From Deltaproteobacteria bacterium (GTDB lineage: Bacteria; Myxococcota_A; UBA9160; UBA6930), in NCBI GenBank assembly GCA_029261775.1, contig JAJDAR010000309.1:1-46156 (forward strand): a stretch of 46,156 nucleotides of DNA, given 5' to 3'. Below are positions 38,767 through 46,156 of this stretch, one piece after another; positions within the stretch are counted from its first letter, which is position 1, and each line of letters starts with the position of its first letter. Below the pieces are notes generated by a model. It saw nothing but the letters and a program-made list of their open reading frames with translations, did not search any database and was not told the origin of the DNA. A program made the translations under genes and the position numbers.

Positions 38767-38918
38767 CCTCTCCCCTTCACACGCGTCGGCAGGGAATGGA
38801 TCGGCATGCGTCGCTGCAATGGGAGGGTTTTGTTGGGCTTCGGGCCTTGCGAGTGCCGCGCCCGTCATCGGGCATGGGGCGAAGAACCGATGCCTTTCCG
38901 GTCTTTCCGGGCGGGTGG

Positions 38919-39683
38919 CTAGGAGGGATCGAGCAGGGGTCTCAGCACCAGCCGCAGCGCGATCACGGTGAGCACTCCGCGGTAGAGCCACCCGAACACC
39001 ACCTCGCTGACGCGGTCGAGGATCCGGCTCCCGAACCAGGTGCCCGCCATGACGGCGACGATGGAGCCGATCAGGAGCGGCAGGTGGTCCTGATACGCAA
39101 AGCCGACCAGACCGAAGAGCAGGATCTTCACGAGGTGGGCGATCGCCTGGCAGGCGGCCTTCGTCCCGACCAGCTGCTGCCGGGTCAGGCCGAGGTTCAG
39201 GAAGAACGGCGCGATCAACGGGCCGGTCGCGCCGAGGGTGACGTTCAGCAGACCCGCCACCGCGCCGACCCCGAGAAAGCGACTCCGGCCCCGTGACGCG
39301 GGCGTGTCTCCCTGGGCGGGACCGAGGCCCAGCAGGAGGACGCGCGGCGCCCAGGTCGCGAGCAGCACGAAGACGCCGATGGCGATCTCGAGCCCGTCTT
39401 CCGGAAGCTCGCGAACGACGGCGAGGGCCAGCAGCCCGGCCGGCAGCAAGGGCAGCGAGTACCTCCACAGGATCGGCGCGTCGACGTGGCGCCGCTGGAT
39501 CCAGGCGCGCGAGCCGTTGGAGGCGAGCTGGATGGCGCCGTGCAGGGGAATCGCGACGAGCGGCGGCAGCCACAACAGCATCGCCGCCAGCAGGGTGATG
39601 CCGCCCGCCATGCCGACGATGGCGGAGAGCACCGCCGTCGCGAAGGCCACGGCCCACAGGATCAGGACCGAAGAGTCTTCCAA
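38919..39683 (-). CDS. TauE/SafE (TSUP) family membrane transporter
   Basis: A 254-residue integral membrane protein with about eight hydrophobic segments and the paired TSUP motifs: AIVGMAGGITLLAAMLLWLP near the N-terminus and the second-half counterpart LLNVTLGATGPLIAPFFLNLGL. The family exports sulfite or organosulfur or carboxylate compounds. The TTG start at 39683 is supported by a GGAGG five nt upstream. Divergent from the HTH-citrate synthase gene across an AT-rich region with a plausible promoter. Confidence 0.82.
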   Translation of the reverse strand: MEDSSVLILWAVAFATAVLSAIVGMAGGITLLAAMLLWLPPLVAIPLHGAIQLASNGSRAWIQRRHVDAPILWRYSLPLLPAGLLALAVVRELPEDGLEIAIGVFVLLATWAPRVLLLGLGPAQGDTPASRGRSRFLGVGAVAGLLNVTLGATGPLIAPFFLNLGLTRQQLVGTKAACQAIAHLVKILLFGLVGFAYQDHLPLLIGSIVAVMAGTWFGSRILDRVSEVVFGWLYRGVLTVIALRLVLRPLLDPS

Positions 39684-39768
39684 GGATCCTCCGAGCGACG
39701 CGCGGCTTCCGGTCCATCGGTCATCTCCGTCTCCCGCGTCTCGAGTGGCGCCTTCGTTCCAGTCGGCT

Positions 39769-39796
39769 AGCGTACGAGATCATCATCATTTATCAA
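39769..39796 (-). promoter_or_regulatory. Possible promoter of the TauE/SafE gene
   Basis: On the minus strand TTGATA (39796-39791) and TACGCT (39774-39769) with a 16-bp spacer, in the AT-rich divergent region. It overlaps the palindromes next to the HTH-citrate synthase start. Confidence 0.4.
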
Positions 39797-39814
39797 TCTT
39801 GATCATGAATCAAT
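39791..39814. promoter_or_regulatory. Overlapping ATCAA/TTGAT palindromes at the HTH-citrate synthase start
   Basis: ATCAATCTTGAT (39792-39803) and TTGATCATGAATCAA (39799-39813) overlap and cover the ATG at 39805 and the -35 of the divergent promoter. This is the usual geometry of an autoregulatory operator shared by a divergent pair; the region is sharply AT-rich for this genome. Confidence 0.5.
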
Positions 39815-41043
39815 CTATTGAAGACGCGGGGTGGATCGGGGCCGCCGAGGCGGCGGCCCTGCTCGGCATCAAGCGCGCCACGCTCTACGCCTACGTGAGC
39901 CGGGGACAGGTCGCGAGCCGCCGATCCGGCGCCGGGCGGGAGCGCCGCTATCGGCGTGCCGACCTCGAGGCCCTGCGCGATCGAGGCCGCCAGCCTTCCC
40001 CGGAGCGCGCCCTGCGCTGGGGCGACCCGATCCTCGAGAGCTCGATCACCGACATGACGGCCGAGGGGCCGGCCTACCGGGGTCGGCCCGCACTCGAGCT
40101 CGCGAGCCGGGGCGTGGGCTTCGAGCAGGTGGCGGAGCTGCTTTGGACGGGGACGCTTCCGGAGCAGGAGACCCGCTGGGAGCCGCTCGCGGAGCTCGAA
40201 CCGGACTTCCGTCAGCTCGCGTCGATCCTGCCCCCGGCGGCACCGCCGCACGCCGTCCTGTCGACGGTCGTCGCCCTGAGTGGCGCCCAGGATCACGGGC
40301 GATACGACACCACGCCCGCGTCCGTGATCGCGCGCGCGCGCCACGTGATCCGGATCGTCGCGGCCAGTCTCGCCCTGCCCCGGTCCCCAGCGCGGGCGGA
40401 GAAGGCCTGGCGAGCCCCGACGATCGCGGCCGCCGTGGCCCGCGCGCTCGGCGCCCCCCGGACCGCGGAGCCGGCGCTCGACCGGGCGCTGGTGCTGCTG
40501 GCCGATCACGAGCTCAACGCGTCGACCTTCGCCGCGCGCGTGGTGGCCTCGACGGGCGCGGATCTGTACGCCTGCGTCCAGGCGGGCATGGCCGCACTCT
40601 CCGGGCCCCTGCACGGGGCCGCCACCGACCGGGTGGAGGCGCTGCTCGCGGAGGCCGTCGGCGCCGATCGGCCCGAGAGCGTCGTCCAGGAGCGCATGCG
40701 CCGCGGTGAGCGCCTGCCCGGCTTCGGCCATCCTTTCTACCCGGCAGGCGATCCCCGCGCGCGCTTGCTCTTCGAGGATGCATGGGCGCAGTCGCCACGC
40801 ACCGAAGAGTCGCGCGCCGTCGACGCGCTGGTCGGAGCGATGGAGCGTGCCGGGCGCCCGGCGCCCAACCTCGACGTCGGTCTGGTGGCCCTGCGCGCCG
40901 CTCTGTCGCTGCCCGTCGGAAGCGCTGCTGCGCTGTTCTGCGTCGGGCGCTGCGCCGGGTGGGCGGCCCACGCCCTCGAGCAGGCACGGACCGGTCACGT
41001 GCTGCGGCCCCGCGCCCGCTACCGGGAGCACGACCTGACCTAG
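39805..41043 (+). CDS. Citrate synthase-family protein with N-terminal helix-turn-helix domain
   Basis: A 412-residue fusion. Residues ~10-58 form an excisionase/MerR-type HTH (WIGAAEAAALLGIKRATLYAYVSRG). Residues ~72-400 are a citrate synthase domain that keeps the catalytic residues: His235 (DHELNASTF), His270 (SGPLHGA) and Asp316 (GDPRARLL). So both DNA binding and acyl-CoA/oxaloacetate chemistry look possible. HTH-citrate synthases of this layout are known in databases but their role is not settled. No Shine-Dalgarno sequence precedes the ATG. Divergent from the TauE/SafE gene. Confidence 0.85.
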   Translation: MNQSIEDAGWIGAAEAAALLGIKRATLYAYVSRGQVASRRSGAGRERRYRRADLEALRDRGRQPSPERALRWGDPILESSITDMTAEGPAYRGRPALELASRGVGFEQVAELLWTGTLPEQETRWEPLAELEPDFRQLASILPPAAPPHAVLSTVVALSGAQDHGRYDTTPASVIARARHVIRIVAASLALPRSPARAEKAWRAPTIAAAVARALGAPRTAEPALDRALVLLADHELNASTFAARVVASTGADLYACVQAGMAALSGPLHGAATDRVEALLAEAVGADRPESVVQERMRRGERLPGFGHPFYPAGDPRARLLFEDAWAQSPRTEESRAVDALVGAMERAGRPAPNLDVGLVALRAALSLPVGSAAALFCVGRCAGWAAHALEQARTGHVLRPRARYREHDLT

Positions 41044-41099
41044 CGACCTGGGTGCGGCACCTCTTCACGTCTGGAGGAAGGTGCGCCTGGGAGACGCGA

Positions 41100-43331
41100 T
41101 CAGCGCGAGGCGTCGAGCAGCTCGCTGTCGGCCCGAGGGCGGGCACCGATCCACTCGAGGAGGCGTCGCACGGCGTCGACGTTGGGCAGTCGATGCTGCG
41201 CGGCCGTCGGCGTCTCGGCGCTTCCGACCCGGAAGGTCATGGCCAGCCCCGAGAGGAAGCGGAAGGCGTCCTCGTCGGTCTGGTCGTCGCCCACGTAGAT
41301 CACGCGCACCCGCTCGGACCAGGCCGGCCCGTAGCACTCGCGCAGGATGTGGAGGACGGCGCGCCCCTTGTCCCAGCCGATCGGCGGCCGGGCCTCGAGG
41401 GCGGCGTGGGCCTCGCGGGCCTGGTAGCCGTGGTTGGCCATCACGACCCGCGCCTTCTCCAGCAGCGCTTTGCGCTTGCTCTCGGGCACCGGGCGCACGT
41501 GGAAGGTGAGCGTCGGTCCCTTGGCCTCGGTCCAGGCGCCGTCCCTGGCGATCTTCTCCAGCCCCACCAGGAGATCGCGGCTTCGCCCCTCGTAATGGAT
41601 CAGGTCCTGGTGGCGAAAGCTCTCGATCGACGGGCCCTCGACCTCGAGTCCATGGTTCGCGGCGTAGATCAGGTCGGGGTCACCGACCATCTTGCGGATG
41701 TCGGCCATGGCCCGACCGCTGACGATCGAGACCTCGGTATCGCGACGACCCGCACAGCGGGCGAGAGCCTCACGCATCGTCTTGCGCAGCTTCGCCTTCG
41801 AGGGATGGGCGGCGATGGGCGTGAGGGTGCCGTCGTAGTCGAGGAAGAGACAAAGCGGATAGCGCTTCACGTAGCTCACGAGCCAGCGATGGATCTCCTC
41901 GTCGGAGATCGGCTGCAGGTCGGCCCGCTCGGCGGCCGCCGCCGTGAGGAAGCCCCCCACCCAGGCCTCGACGTCGTCGCGCCGTTCGCGACGCCGCAGG
42001 GAGGCGATGCGCGAAGCGCGCTCGTCCTCCCCCATCGTCAGGCCCCGGTGGATGGCCTCGGCGGTGTCGTCGAGATTGAAGGGATTGACGAGCAGCGCCT
42101 CGCGCATGGTCTCGGCGGCTCCGGCCATCCGCGACAGGATCAGCACCCCCGGGTCGTCCACCTGGCAGGCGACGTACTCCTTGGCGACGAGGTTCATGCC
42201 GTCCCGCAGTGGCGTGATCAGCGCGACCTCCGCGTCGCGGTAGAGACCACAGAGCCTCTCGCGGGGCATGGAGCGCACGAGGTAGCGGATGGGCGACCAG
42301 GTCGAGGTCGCGAAGCGGCCGTTCACGCGACCGACCAGCCCGTCGATCTCGCGCTTCAGGTCCTGGTACTCCTCCACCTCCGAGCGGCTCGGGACGGCGA
42401 GCTGCAGGAAGACGACCTCTCCGACGTGCTCCGGGTGCAGCTCCAGCAGCCGCTCGAAAGCGCGAATCCGCTCGGGAATCCCCTTCGTGTAGTCGAGGCG
42501 ATCGACTCCCAGCACGATCCGCTCGCGCTTGCGCTCACGCCCGGCCTTCATCGCCGCCTTCTCGAACTCGGCGAACTCGATGCCGATCGGGAACACGCCG
42601 ACCCGAGCCACCCGATCCCCGTGTTCGACGACCATCGATTCCATGTCGACCCGGGCCCCCAGGATCCTCGCCGCACAGTCGAGGAAGTTGCGCGCGTAGG
42701 TCTCGACGTGGAAGCCGATCAGATCGCAGGCGAGCAGACCGCGGAGCAGCTGATGGTCCCACGGACAGAGACGGAAGACGTCGTAGGACGGGAAGGGGAT
42801 GTGCAGGAAAAAGGCGAGCCGCGCGTCGGCGTTGGCCCGGCGCATGAACTCCGGGGAGAGCATGAGATGGTAGTCATGGATCCAGACCAGCTCGGCCTCG
42901 CGCGCGTGCTTCTCGGCCACGTCCGCGAAGCGCTGGTTGACGGCCTCGTAGCCCTCCCAGTCGACGCGCTCGAACTGGGAGAGCGCCGGGAGCGAGTGGA
43001 AGAGGGGCCAGAGGGTCCGATTCGAGAACCCGCGGTAGTAGCGCGCGACCTCCGGCTCGCTCAAGGGGACCGGAGCGATGCGGTAGCTGCCGGCCCGGGT
43101 CGAGATGCGCTCGTTGCCTCGAAGCTCGACGCCCGGCCAGCCGATCCAGGTCCCGCCGCGCTTGCGCAGCACCGGATCGAGTGCGGACACGAGGCCGCCG
43201 GACGACCGGCTGCGCTTCAGGCCTTCCGCCGTCCGCGAGTAGGTGAAGGGCAGGCGGTTGCTCATCACGACGATCGGACGATCACTCGCGGTGGGTGTTG
43301 CGGCGGCTCTGGACTTGCGGCGGGTGGGCAC
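41100..43331 (-). CDS. Bifunctional trehalose-6-phosphate synthase/phosphatase
   Basis: A 743-residue OtsA-OtsB fusion. Residues ~20-480 are a GT20 glycosyltransferase (VVMSNRLPF, WIHDYHLMLSPEFMR, LGVDRLDYTKGIPERIRAF, LRDGMNLVAKEYVACQ) that makes trehalose 6-phosphate from UDP-glucose and glucose 6-phosphate. Residues ~505-735 are a HAD phosphatase (CLFLDYDGTLTPI, SGRAMADIRKMV, GWDKGRAVLHIL, VIYVGDDQTDEDAF) that releases trehalose. The fused form is common in eukaryotes and occurs in some bacteria. GTG 43331 with TACCAT seven nt upstream suggests a leaderless start. Confidence 0.93.
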   Translation of the reverse strand: MPTRRKSRAAATPTASDRPIVVMSNRLPFTYSRTAEGLKRSRSSGGLVSALDPVLRKRGGTWIGWPGVELRGNERISTRAGSYRIAPVPLSEPEVARYYRGFSNRTLWPLFHSLPALSQFERVDWEGYEAVNQRFADVAEKHAREAELVWIHDYHLMLSPEFMRRANADARLAFFLHIPFPSYDVFRLCPWDHQLLRGLLACDLIGFHVETYARNFLDCAARILGARVDMESMVVEHGDRVARVGVFPIGIEFAEFEKAAMKAGRERKRERIVLGVDRLDYTKGIPERIRAFERLLELHPEHVGEVVFLQLAVPSRSEVEEYQDLKREIDGLVGRVNGRFATSTWSPIRYLVRSMPRERLCGLYRDAEVALITPLRDGMNLVAKEYVACQVDDPGVLILSRMAGAAETMREALLVNPFNLDDTAEAIHRGLTMGEDERASRIASLRRRERRDDVEAWVGGFLTAAAAERADLQPISDEEIHRWLVSYVKRYPLCLFLDYDGTLTPIAAHPSKAKLRKTMREALARCAGRRDTEVSIVSGRAMADIRKMVGDPDLIYAANHGLEVEGPSIESFRHQDLIHYEGRSRDLLVGLEKIARDGAWTEAKGPTLTFHVRPVPESKRKALLEKARVVMANHGYQAREAHAALEARPPIGWDKGRAVLHILRECYGPAWSERVRVIYVGDDQTDEDAFRFLSGLAMTFRVGSAETPTAAQHRLPNVDAVRRLLEWIGARPRADSELLDASR

Positions 43332-43338
43332 GCGCGGG

Positions 43339-43344
43339 ATGGTA
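43339..43344 (-). promoter_or_regulatory. -10 box of a probable leaderless promoter
   Basis: On the minus strand TACCAT ends 7 nt before the GTG at 43331 with no ribosome site between them. Confidence 0.35.
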
Positions 43345-43427
43345 GCGGCTCGTCGGGCGACGCTTCGCAGCGAGGCCGCGAAGACCCGAAGACCGGTGCG
43401 CATCCCGCCAGAAGGACCCCCGGATCG

Positions 43428-44138
43428 ATGGACACGGACGTACTCGCACTGGGGATCGTCTGGTACGCGGTCCTGCTGCTCTCGCTCACGGTGCACGAGG
43501 CGGCCCACGCCTGGGCGGCACTGCGCGGAGGAGATCCGACCGCCCACCACGACGGCCAGGTCTCGCTGGATCCGTGTCCCCACGTGCGCCGCGAGCCCTT
43601 CGGCACCGTCTTCGTGCCGATCTTCTTCTATTTGTGGTCGGTGCTGCAGGGGCGACCGCCCTGGATGATCGGCTGGGCCAGCACCCCCTACGACCCGGCG
43701 TGGGCCTTCATCCACCCCCGGCGCGCCGGCTGGATGGCACTGGCGGGACCGGCGTCGAACTTCCTGCTCGCCGCCCTGGCCGGCCTGGCGATCCGGATCG
43801 GTTTGGCGACCGGAAGCCTCGAGCCGGGCTATCGCGCCCTCGAGAGCGTCGCCATCGCGACGACCCCGGGCCTGGCCGCCACGGTCGCCACCTTCCTGTC
43901 GCTGCTCTTCTCCTTGAACCTGCTGCTCGGCGTCTTCAATCTCCTGCCCTTTCCACCCCTCGACGGAGCGGGCGTGCTCAACCTGTTCGTGAGCGAGCCA
44001 CGAGCCCAGCGCCTGATGCACTGGATGACGCAGCCCGCGCTGCGCTACGGCGGCTTTCTGGCGGCCTGGTTCGCCATCCGTCCGCTCTTCGGACCGGTCT
44101 TCGATCACGCCTGCGACTGGCTCTACGCGGGCATCTAG
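43428..44138 (+). CDS. Site-2 protease family (M50) metalloprotease
   Basis: A 236-residue membrane protein with about five hydrophobic segments. Zinc motif His23-Glu24-Ala-Ala-His27 in the first membrane segment and the third ligand in NLLPFPPLDGAGVLN (Asp). This minimal rhomboid-free M50 layout without a PDZ domain is that of small bacterial S2P homologues, which cleave membrane-bound regulators or act in other proteolysis. Substrate unknown. ATG 43428 is preceded at a distance by GAAGGA. Confidence 0.83.
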   Translation: MDTDVLALGIVWYAVLLLSLTVHEAAHAWAALRGGDPTAHHDGQVSLDPCPHVRREPFGTVFVPIFFYLWSVLQGRPPWMIGWASTPYDPAWAFIHPRRAGWMALAGPASNFLLAALAGLAIRIGLATGSLEPGYRALESVAIATTPGLAATVATFLSLLFSLNLLLGVFNLLPFPPLDGAGVLNLFVSEPRAQRLMHWMTQPALRYGGFLAAWFAIRPLFGPVFDHACDWLYAGI

Positions 44139-44172
44139 CCACCGCGCTCCCGAATCGCGGGGTCCACTTCGC

Positions 44173-44178
44173 TAGCCT
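44173..44178 (+). promoter_or_regulatory. -10 box of a probable leaderless promoter
   Basis: TAGCCT ends 6 nt before the ATG at 44185, with no ribosome site; same pattern as at 7524 and 34707. Confidence 0.35.
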
Positions 44179-44184
44179 TCGGGG

Positions 44185-44838
44185 ATGATGCGAGGGGGCC
44201 GAAGCGCCCGCACCCGGAGGGCGGTGGGACGTCTCGCAGCGGCCCTGATCCTGCTGGGCCTCCCCCGGCCGGGCCTGGGCGAAGAGCCGGCACAGGCCTC
44301 CTGCCCGAAGGGGACGAGCCTCGCCCGCAGCGAGCCCAAGGGCTCCTCCTGGTGCCAGCGGCCGGACGGCACCCAGCACGGCCCGAGCTTCTCTTGGTAC
44401 CCGGGCGGCCAACCCCGCGCCGTCGCCCGCTTCGACGCCGGCGAGCTCGACGGTCGCTATCGCGAGTGGCACCGGAACGGAACGCTGCGGGAGGAGAGCC
44501 ACTACGAGAAGGGGCGCCGCCACGGGACGACGACGCGCTTCGACGAGGCGGGCACGAAGCGCTCGGAGGAGCCGTACCGGAACGGAAAGCTGCACGGCGA
44601 ATCCCGGGTCTGGCACCCCAACGGCCAGCTCTTCGCCCGGTCCTCGTACGAGAACGGCGAGCGACATGGCAACGCGGAGACCTGGTACGCGGACGGCACC
44701 CCGCAGACGAAGGGGCAGTTCGCGCGCGGGGCCTATCACGGCACCTGGATCGGCTGGTGGGAGAACGGCCAGAAGAAGAAGGTGGCCGAGTTCGACTCCG
44801 GCAAGGAGCTCACGCGCGAGTTCTTCGAACGCGAGTAG
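44185..44838 (+). CDS. Secreted MORN-type repeat protein
   Basis: A 217-residue exported protein. Residues ~1-32 form a signal peptide with basic start and cleavage near GLG-EE. From ~60 on come about five to six MORN-variant repeats of the YwqK type (DGTQHGPSFSWYPGGQPRAVARF, KLHGESRVWHPNGQLFARSSY, NGERHGNAETWYADGTPQTKGQF), each about 22-24 residues. Such repeats fold as a beta-ladder; their role outside toxin-antitoxin contexts is unknown. ATG 44188 is an alternative start. Confidence 0.78.
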   Translation: MMRGGRSARTRRAVGRLAAALILLGLPRPGLGEEPAQASCPKGTSLARSEPKGSSWCQRPDGTQHGPSFSWYPGGQPRAVARFDAGELDGRYREWHRNGTLREESHYEKGRRHGTTTRFDEAGTKRSEEPYRNGKLHGESRVWHPNGQLFARSSYENGERHGNAETWYADGTPQTKGQFARGAYHGTWIGWWENGQKKKVAEFDSGKELTREFFERE

Positions 44839-44862
44839 CCGGCGCCGGTCGCAGCGCCGCCC

Positions 44863-45675
44863 TCAGGTCTCCCGCAGGAAGTCGATCACGGCAGCGTTGA
44901 AGGCGTCGGTCTGCTCGATGTTGACGCAGTGAGCGGCGTCTGGGATCAGCACGTGGCGTGCGTTCGGCAGCTTGGCGGACATCACCTGGCCCGCCGGCAG
45001 GTAGGCCGCGTCGTTCTCCCCCACGAGCACGAGGGTGGGGATCCGGATCTCGGCGAGGCGATCCAACGTGGACGGCGCCGGGCCCGCCACGCGTCGCCCG
45101 AAGCTCGCCACACCCATCGCGCTCTGCGCTTCGATCGCGCGTCCTGCCGCCTGTGCCGCCGGCAGATCGGGCTTCAGGCCGATCGCGTTCGGAGCGGCCC
45201 GACCGCTCGTGTAGCCCTCGAAGCCGACCCGCTCGAGACGGCCCGCGATGCGCCCCACCTGGGCCTCCCAGCCCGCCTGCGCCTTCGGGTTCTTGAAGCC
45301 GGGACCGCTGGCGACGAGCAGCAGCGCCTTCACGCGCTCCGGGTGGCGCAGGGCGAAGTGCTGGGAGGCGAGGCCTCCGAAGGAGAGCCCACCGACCACC
45401 GCAGGCTCTCCGGGCGCCGCCCAGTCGAGCACGCGGCCCAGGTCGTCGACGACCTGCTCCATCGAGTAGGCGCTCTCGGCCTCCGGGGCCTCGCTCTGCC
45501 CGTGACCGCGATAGTCCCACAGCACGACGCGGTAGCCGGCGTCGGCCAGGGGCCCGACCTGTGCGCGGAAGTTCTCGTGGGTCTGGCAGTAACCGGGGGA
45601 GAGCACGAGGGGCGTTCCCTCCCCGGTCGCTTCCGCGTAGAGGCGGACACCGTCGCTGGCGTGGACGTCAGCCAT
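44863..45675 (-). CDS. Alpha/beta-fold hydrolase
   Basis: A 270-residue alpha/beta hydrolase. Oxyanion region LSPGYCQTHENF, WDYRGHGQSE, nucleophile Ser in GLSFGGLASQHFA (~residue 98), late acid in LVGENDAAY and the catalytic His in DAAHCVNIEQTDAFN. Resembles 3-oxoadipate enol-lactonase-like and related esterases. It starts 4 nt after the SRPBCC gene stop, so the two are an operon. Not close to the hydrolase at 7536. Confidence 0.85.
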   Translation of the reverse strand: MADVHASDGVRLYAEATGEGTPLVLSPGYCQTHENFRAQVGPLADAGYRVVLWDYRGHGQSEAPEAESAYSMEQVVDDLGRVLDWAAPGEPAVVGGLSFGGLASQHFALRHPERVKALLLVASGPGFKNPKAQAGWEAQVGRIAGRLERVGFEGYTSGRAAPNAIGLKPDLPAAQAAGRAIEAQSAMGVASFGRRVAGPAPSTLDRLAEIRIPTLVLVGENDAAYLPAGQVMSAKLPNARHVLIPDAAHCVNIEQTDAFNAAVIDFLRET

Positions 45676-45679
45676 CGGT

Positions 45680-46105
45680 CTACCGAGCGGATTCCATGCG
45701 TCGGTGCAGGGCGTCGGCCATCTGCTCGAGCTGGTCCTTCATCGGCGCGCGGATCGTGAACTCGGGGACGAAGGCCTTCGTGCTGCCGTCGAGCTCGAGG
45801 AGGACGCGCGTGCCGGCTCCGCGGGCTTCGAGCCCGACCCGACCCTCGAGCCGCTTCCAGACTCTTCCGTCACACACCTTGGAGAATCGCACACCTCCAT
45901 CCGGCTGGACGTCGAAGTGGAAGGTGGCCTCCCCGTCCTGGCCCAGGGCCCGGTAGCGGGAGCGGACCGTCTTGCGCGTGTCGCTGCGACCGACGATCTC
46001 GTTGTCCGCGTCCGGGAAGAGCTCGATCAGGATCTCGTCCTCGAGCAGGATGGAGCGGCAGGCCTCGGGAGAGGCTCGTACTTCGAAGCGCTTGTCCAGA
46101 TGCAT
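45680..46105 (-). CDS. SRPBCC/DUF2505-like protein
   Basis: A 141-residue protein that fits a START/SRPBCC-type ligand-binding fold, close to DUF2505 (beta-rich, LEARGAGTRVLLELDGSTKAFVPEFTIRAPMKDQLEQMADALHRRM ending, in pieces). No catalytic residues are expected; these proteins bind hydrophobic ligands or polyketide intermediates. GAGGAGGA before the ATG is a strong ribosome site. Same operon as the alpha/beta hydrolase downstream. Confidence 0.6.
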   Translation of the reverse strand: MHLDKRFEVRASPEACRSILLEDEILIELFPDADNEIVGRSDTRKTVRSRYRALGQDGEATFHFDVQPDGGVRFSKVCDGRVWKRLEGRVGLEARGAGTRVLLELDGSTKAFVPEFTIRAPMKDQLEQMADALHRRMESAR

Positions 46106-46140
46106 GGGGGTTCCTCCTCGGGCCGCGGGGGACGGCCCGT

Positions 46141-46156
46141 TCAGCGGATCTCGAAC
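46141..46156 (-). CDS. C-terminal end of an upstream minus-strand gene (partial)
   Basis: A possible reading frame enters from the right edge and ends FEIR-stop at 46141. It lies 35 nt upstream of the SRPBCC gene on the same strand. Only five codons are visible, so nothing can be said about its product. Confidence 0.3.

Noticed and set aside
46115-46133. GGGCCG/CGGCCC hairpin near the right edge
   Set aside because: A six-bp GC stem without T tract in GC-rich DNA; too likely by chance to call a terminator.

Overview
The window is a densely packed stretch of a high-GC (around 70% by eye) bacterial chromosome. It carries about 47 protein-coding genes on both strands, no rRNA, tRNA, insertion sequence, prophage or CRISPR array that I can see, and no gene-free stretch longer than about 250 bases. 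Gene content suggests a free-living bacterium of the broad deltaproteobacterial radiation (Myxococcota, Desulfobacterota or Binatota-like): F420/LLM-type oxidoreductases, a CaiB CoA-transferase, a MaoC hydratase, a DUF1329-like exported protein, an aldehyde:ferredoxin oxidoreductase cluster, PilZ and GGDEF signalling proteins, trehalose synthesis and two-domain Nfu. The phylum is inference; there is no phylogenetic marker here.

Layout. 1-3.2 kb (+): a translationally overlapped operon of lipid kinase (truncated by the window edge), queuosine-salvage hydrolase, a half-size permease and a CoA-transferase. 3.2-5.1 kb (-): a HAD hydrolase overlapping a lipoprotein that fuses a cyclohexadienyl dehydratase (PheC) domain to a gamma-class chorismate mutase (AroQ). 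5.3-9.9 kb: cold-shock-domain protein, NAD synthase, alpha/beta hydrolase, MaoC hydratase and LLM oxidoreductase; an AT-rich composite palindromic repeat sits between the hydrolase and maoC. 10-13.8 kb (+): a membrane-anchored aldo/keto reductase with C-terminal iron-sulfur motifs, a DUF1329-like exported protein and a small secreted protein with two copies of a C-x16-C motif. 13.9-18.7 kb: pterin carbinolamine dehydratase plus DHH phosphoesterase, ApaH-like phosphatase, a second LLM oxidoreductase and a HEAT-repeat secreted protein.

18.8-25.4 kb (+) is the most coherent system: a MoaD/ThiS-like carrier, a tungsten-type aldehyde:ferredoxin oxidoreductase, two different MoeA paralogues (the second fused to a periplasmic-binding-protein-like domain) and a TrmA/RlmD-family methyltransferase. 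The first moeA is preceded by an exact 35-bp-period tandem repeat that creates two 12-codon reading frames chained to each other and to moeA by GTGA stop/start overlaps. 25.4-30.4 kb holds an orphan LuxR-type response regulator divergent from a stand-alone TOPRIM protein, a CBS protein, a membrane protein, an alcohol dehydrogenase and a HAD hydrolase. 30.4-38.8 kb holds Nfu, a minimal penicillin-binding transpeptidase and a cyclic-di-GMP group (tandem PilZ, FHA-GGDEF, another PilZ) interleaved with a CPBP protease, YqgE, a YbjN/CesT-like protein and an SDR. 38.9-46.2 kb holds a TauE/SafE exporter divergent from an HTH-citrate synthase fusion across an AT-rich palindromic promoter, a fused OtsA-OtsB trehalose enzyme, an M50 protease, a MORN-type protein, an alpha/beta hydrolase and a SRPBCC protein.

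Two themes cut across the window. First, short tandem duplications lie at or just before gene starts in three places within about 12 kb (9.9, 11.6 and 21.0 kb). Second, several monocistronic genes have a TANNNT hexamer ending 6-8 nt before the start codon and no Shine-Dalgarno sequence, which suggests leaderless transcripts.
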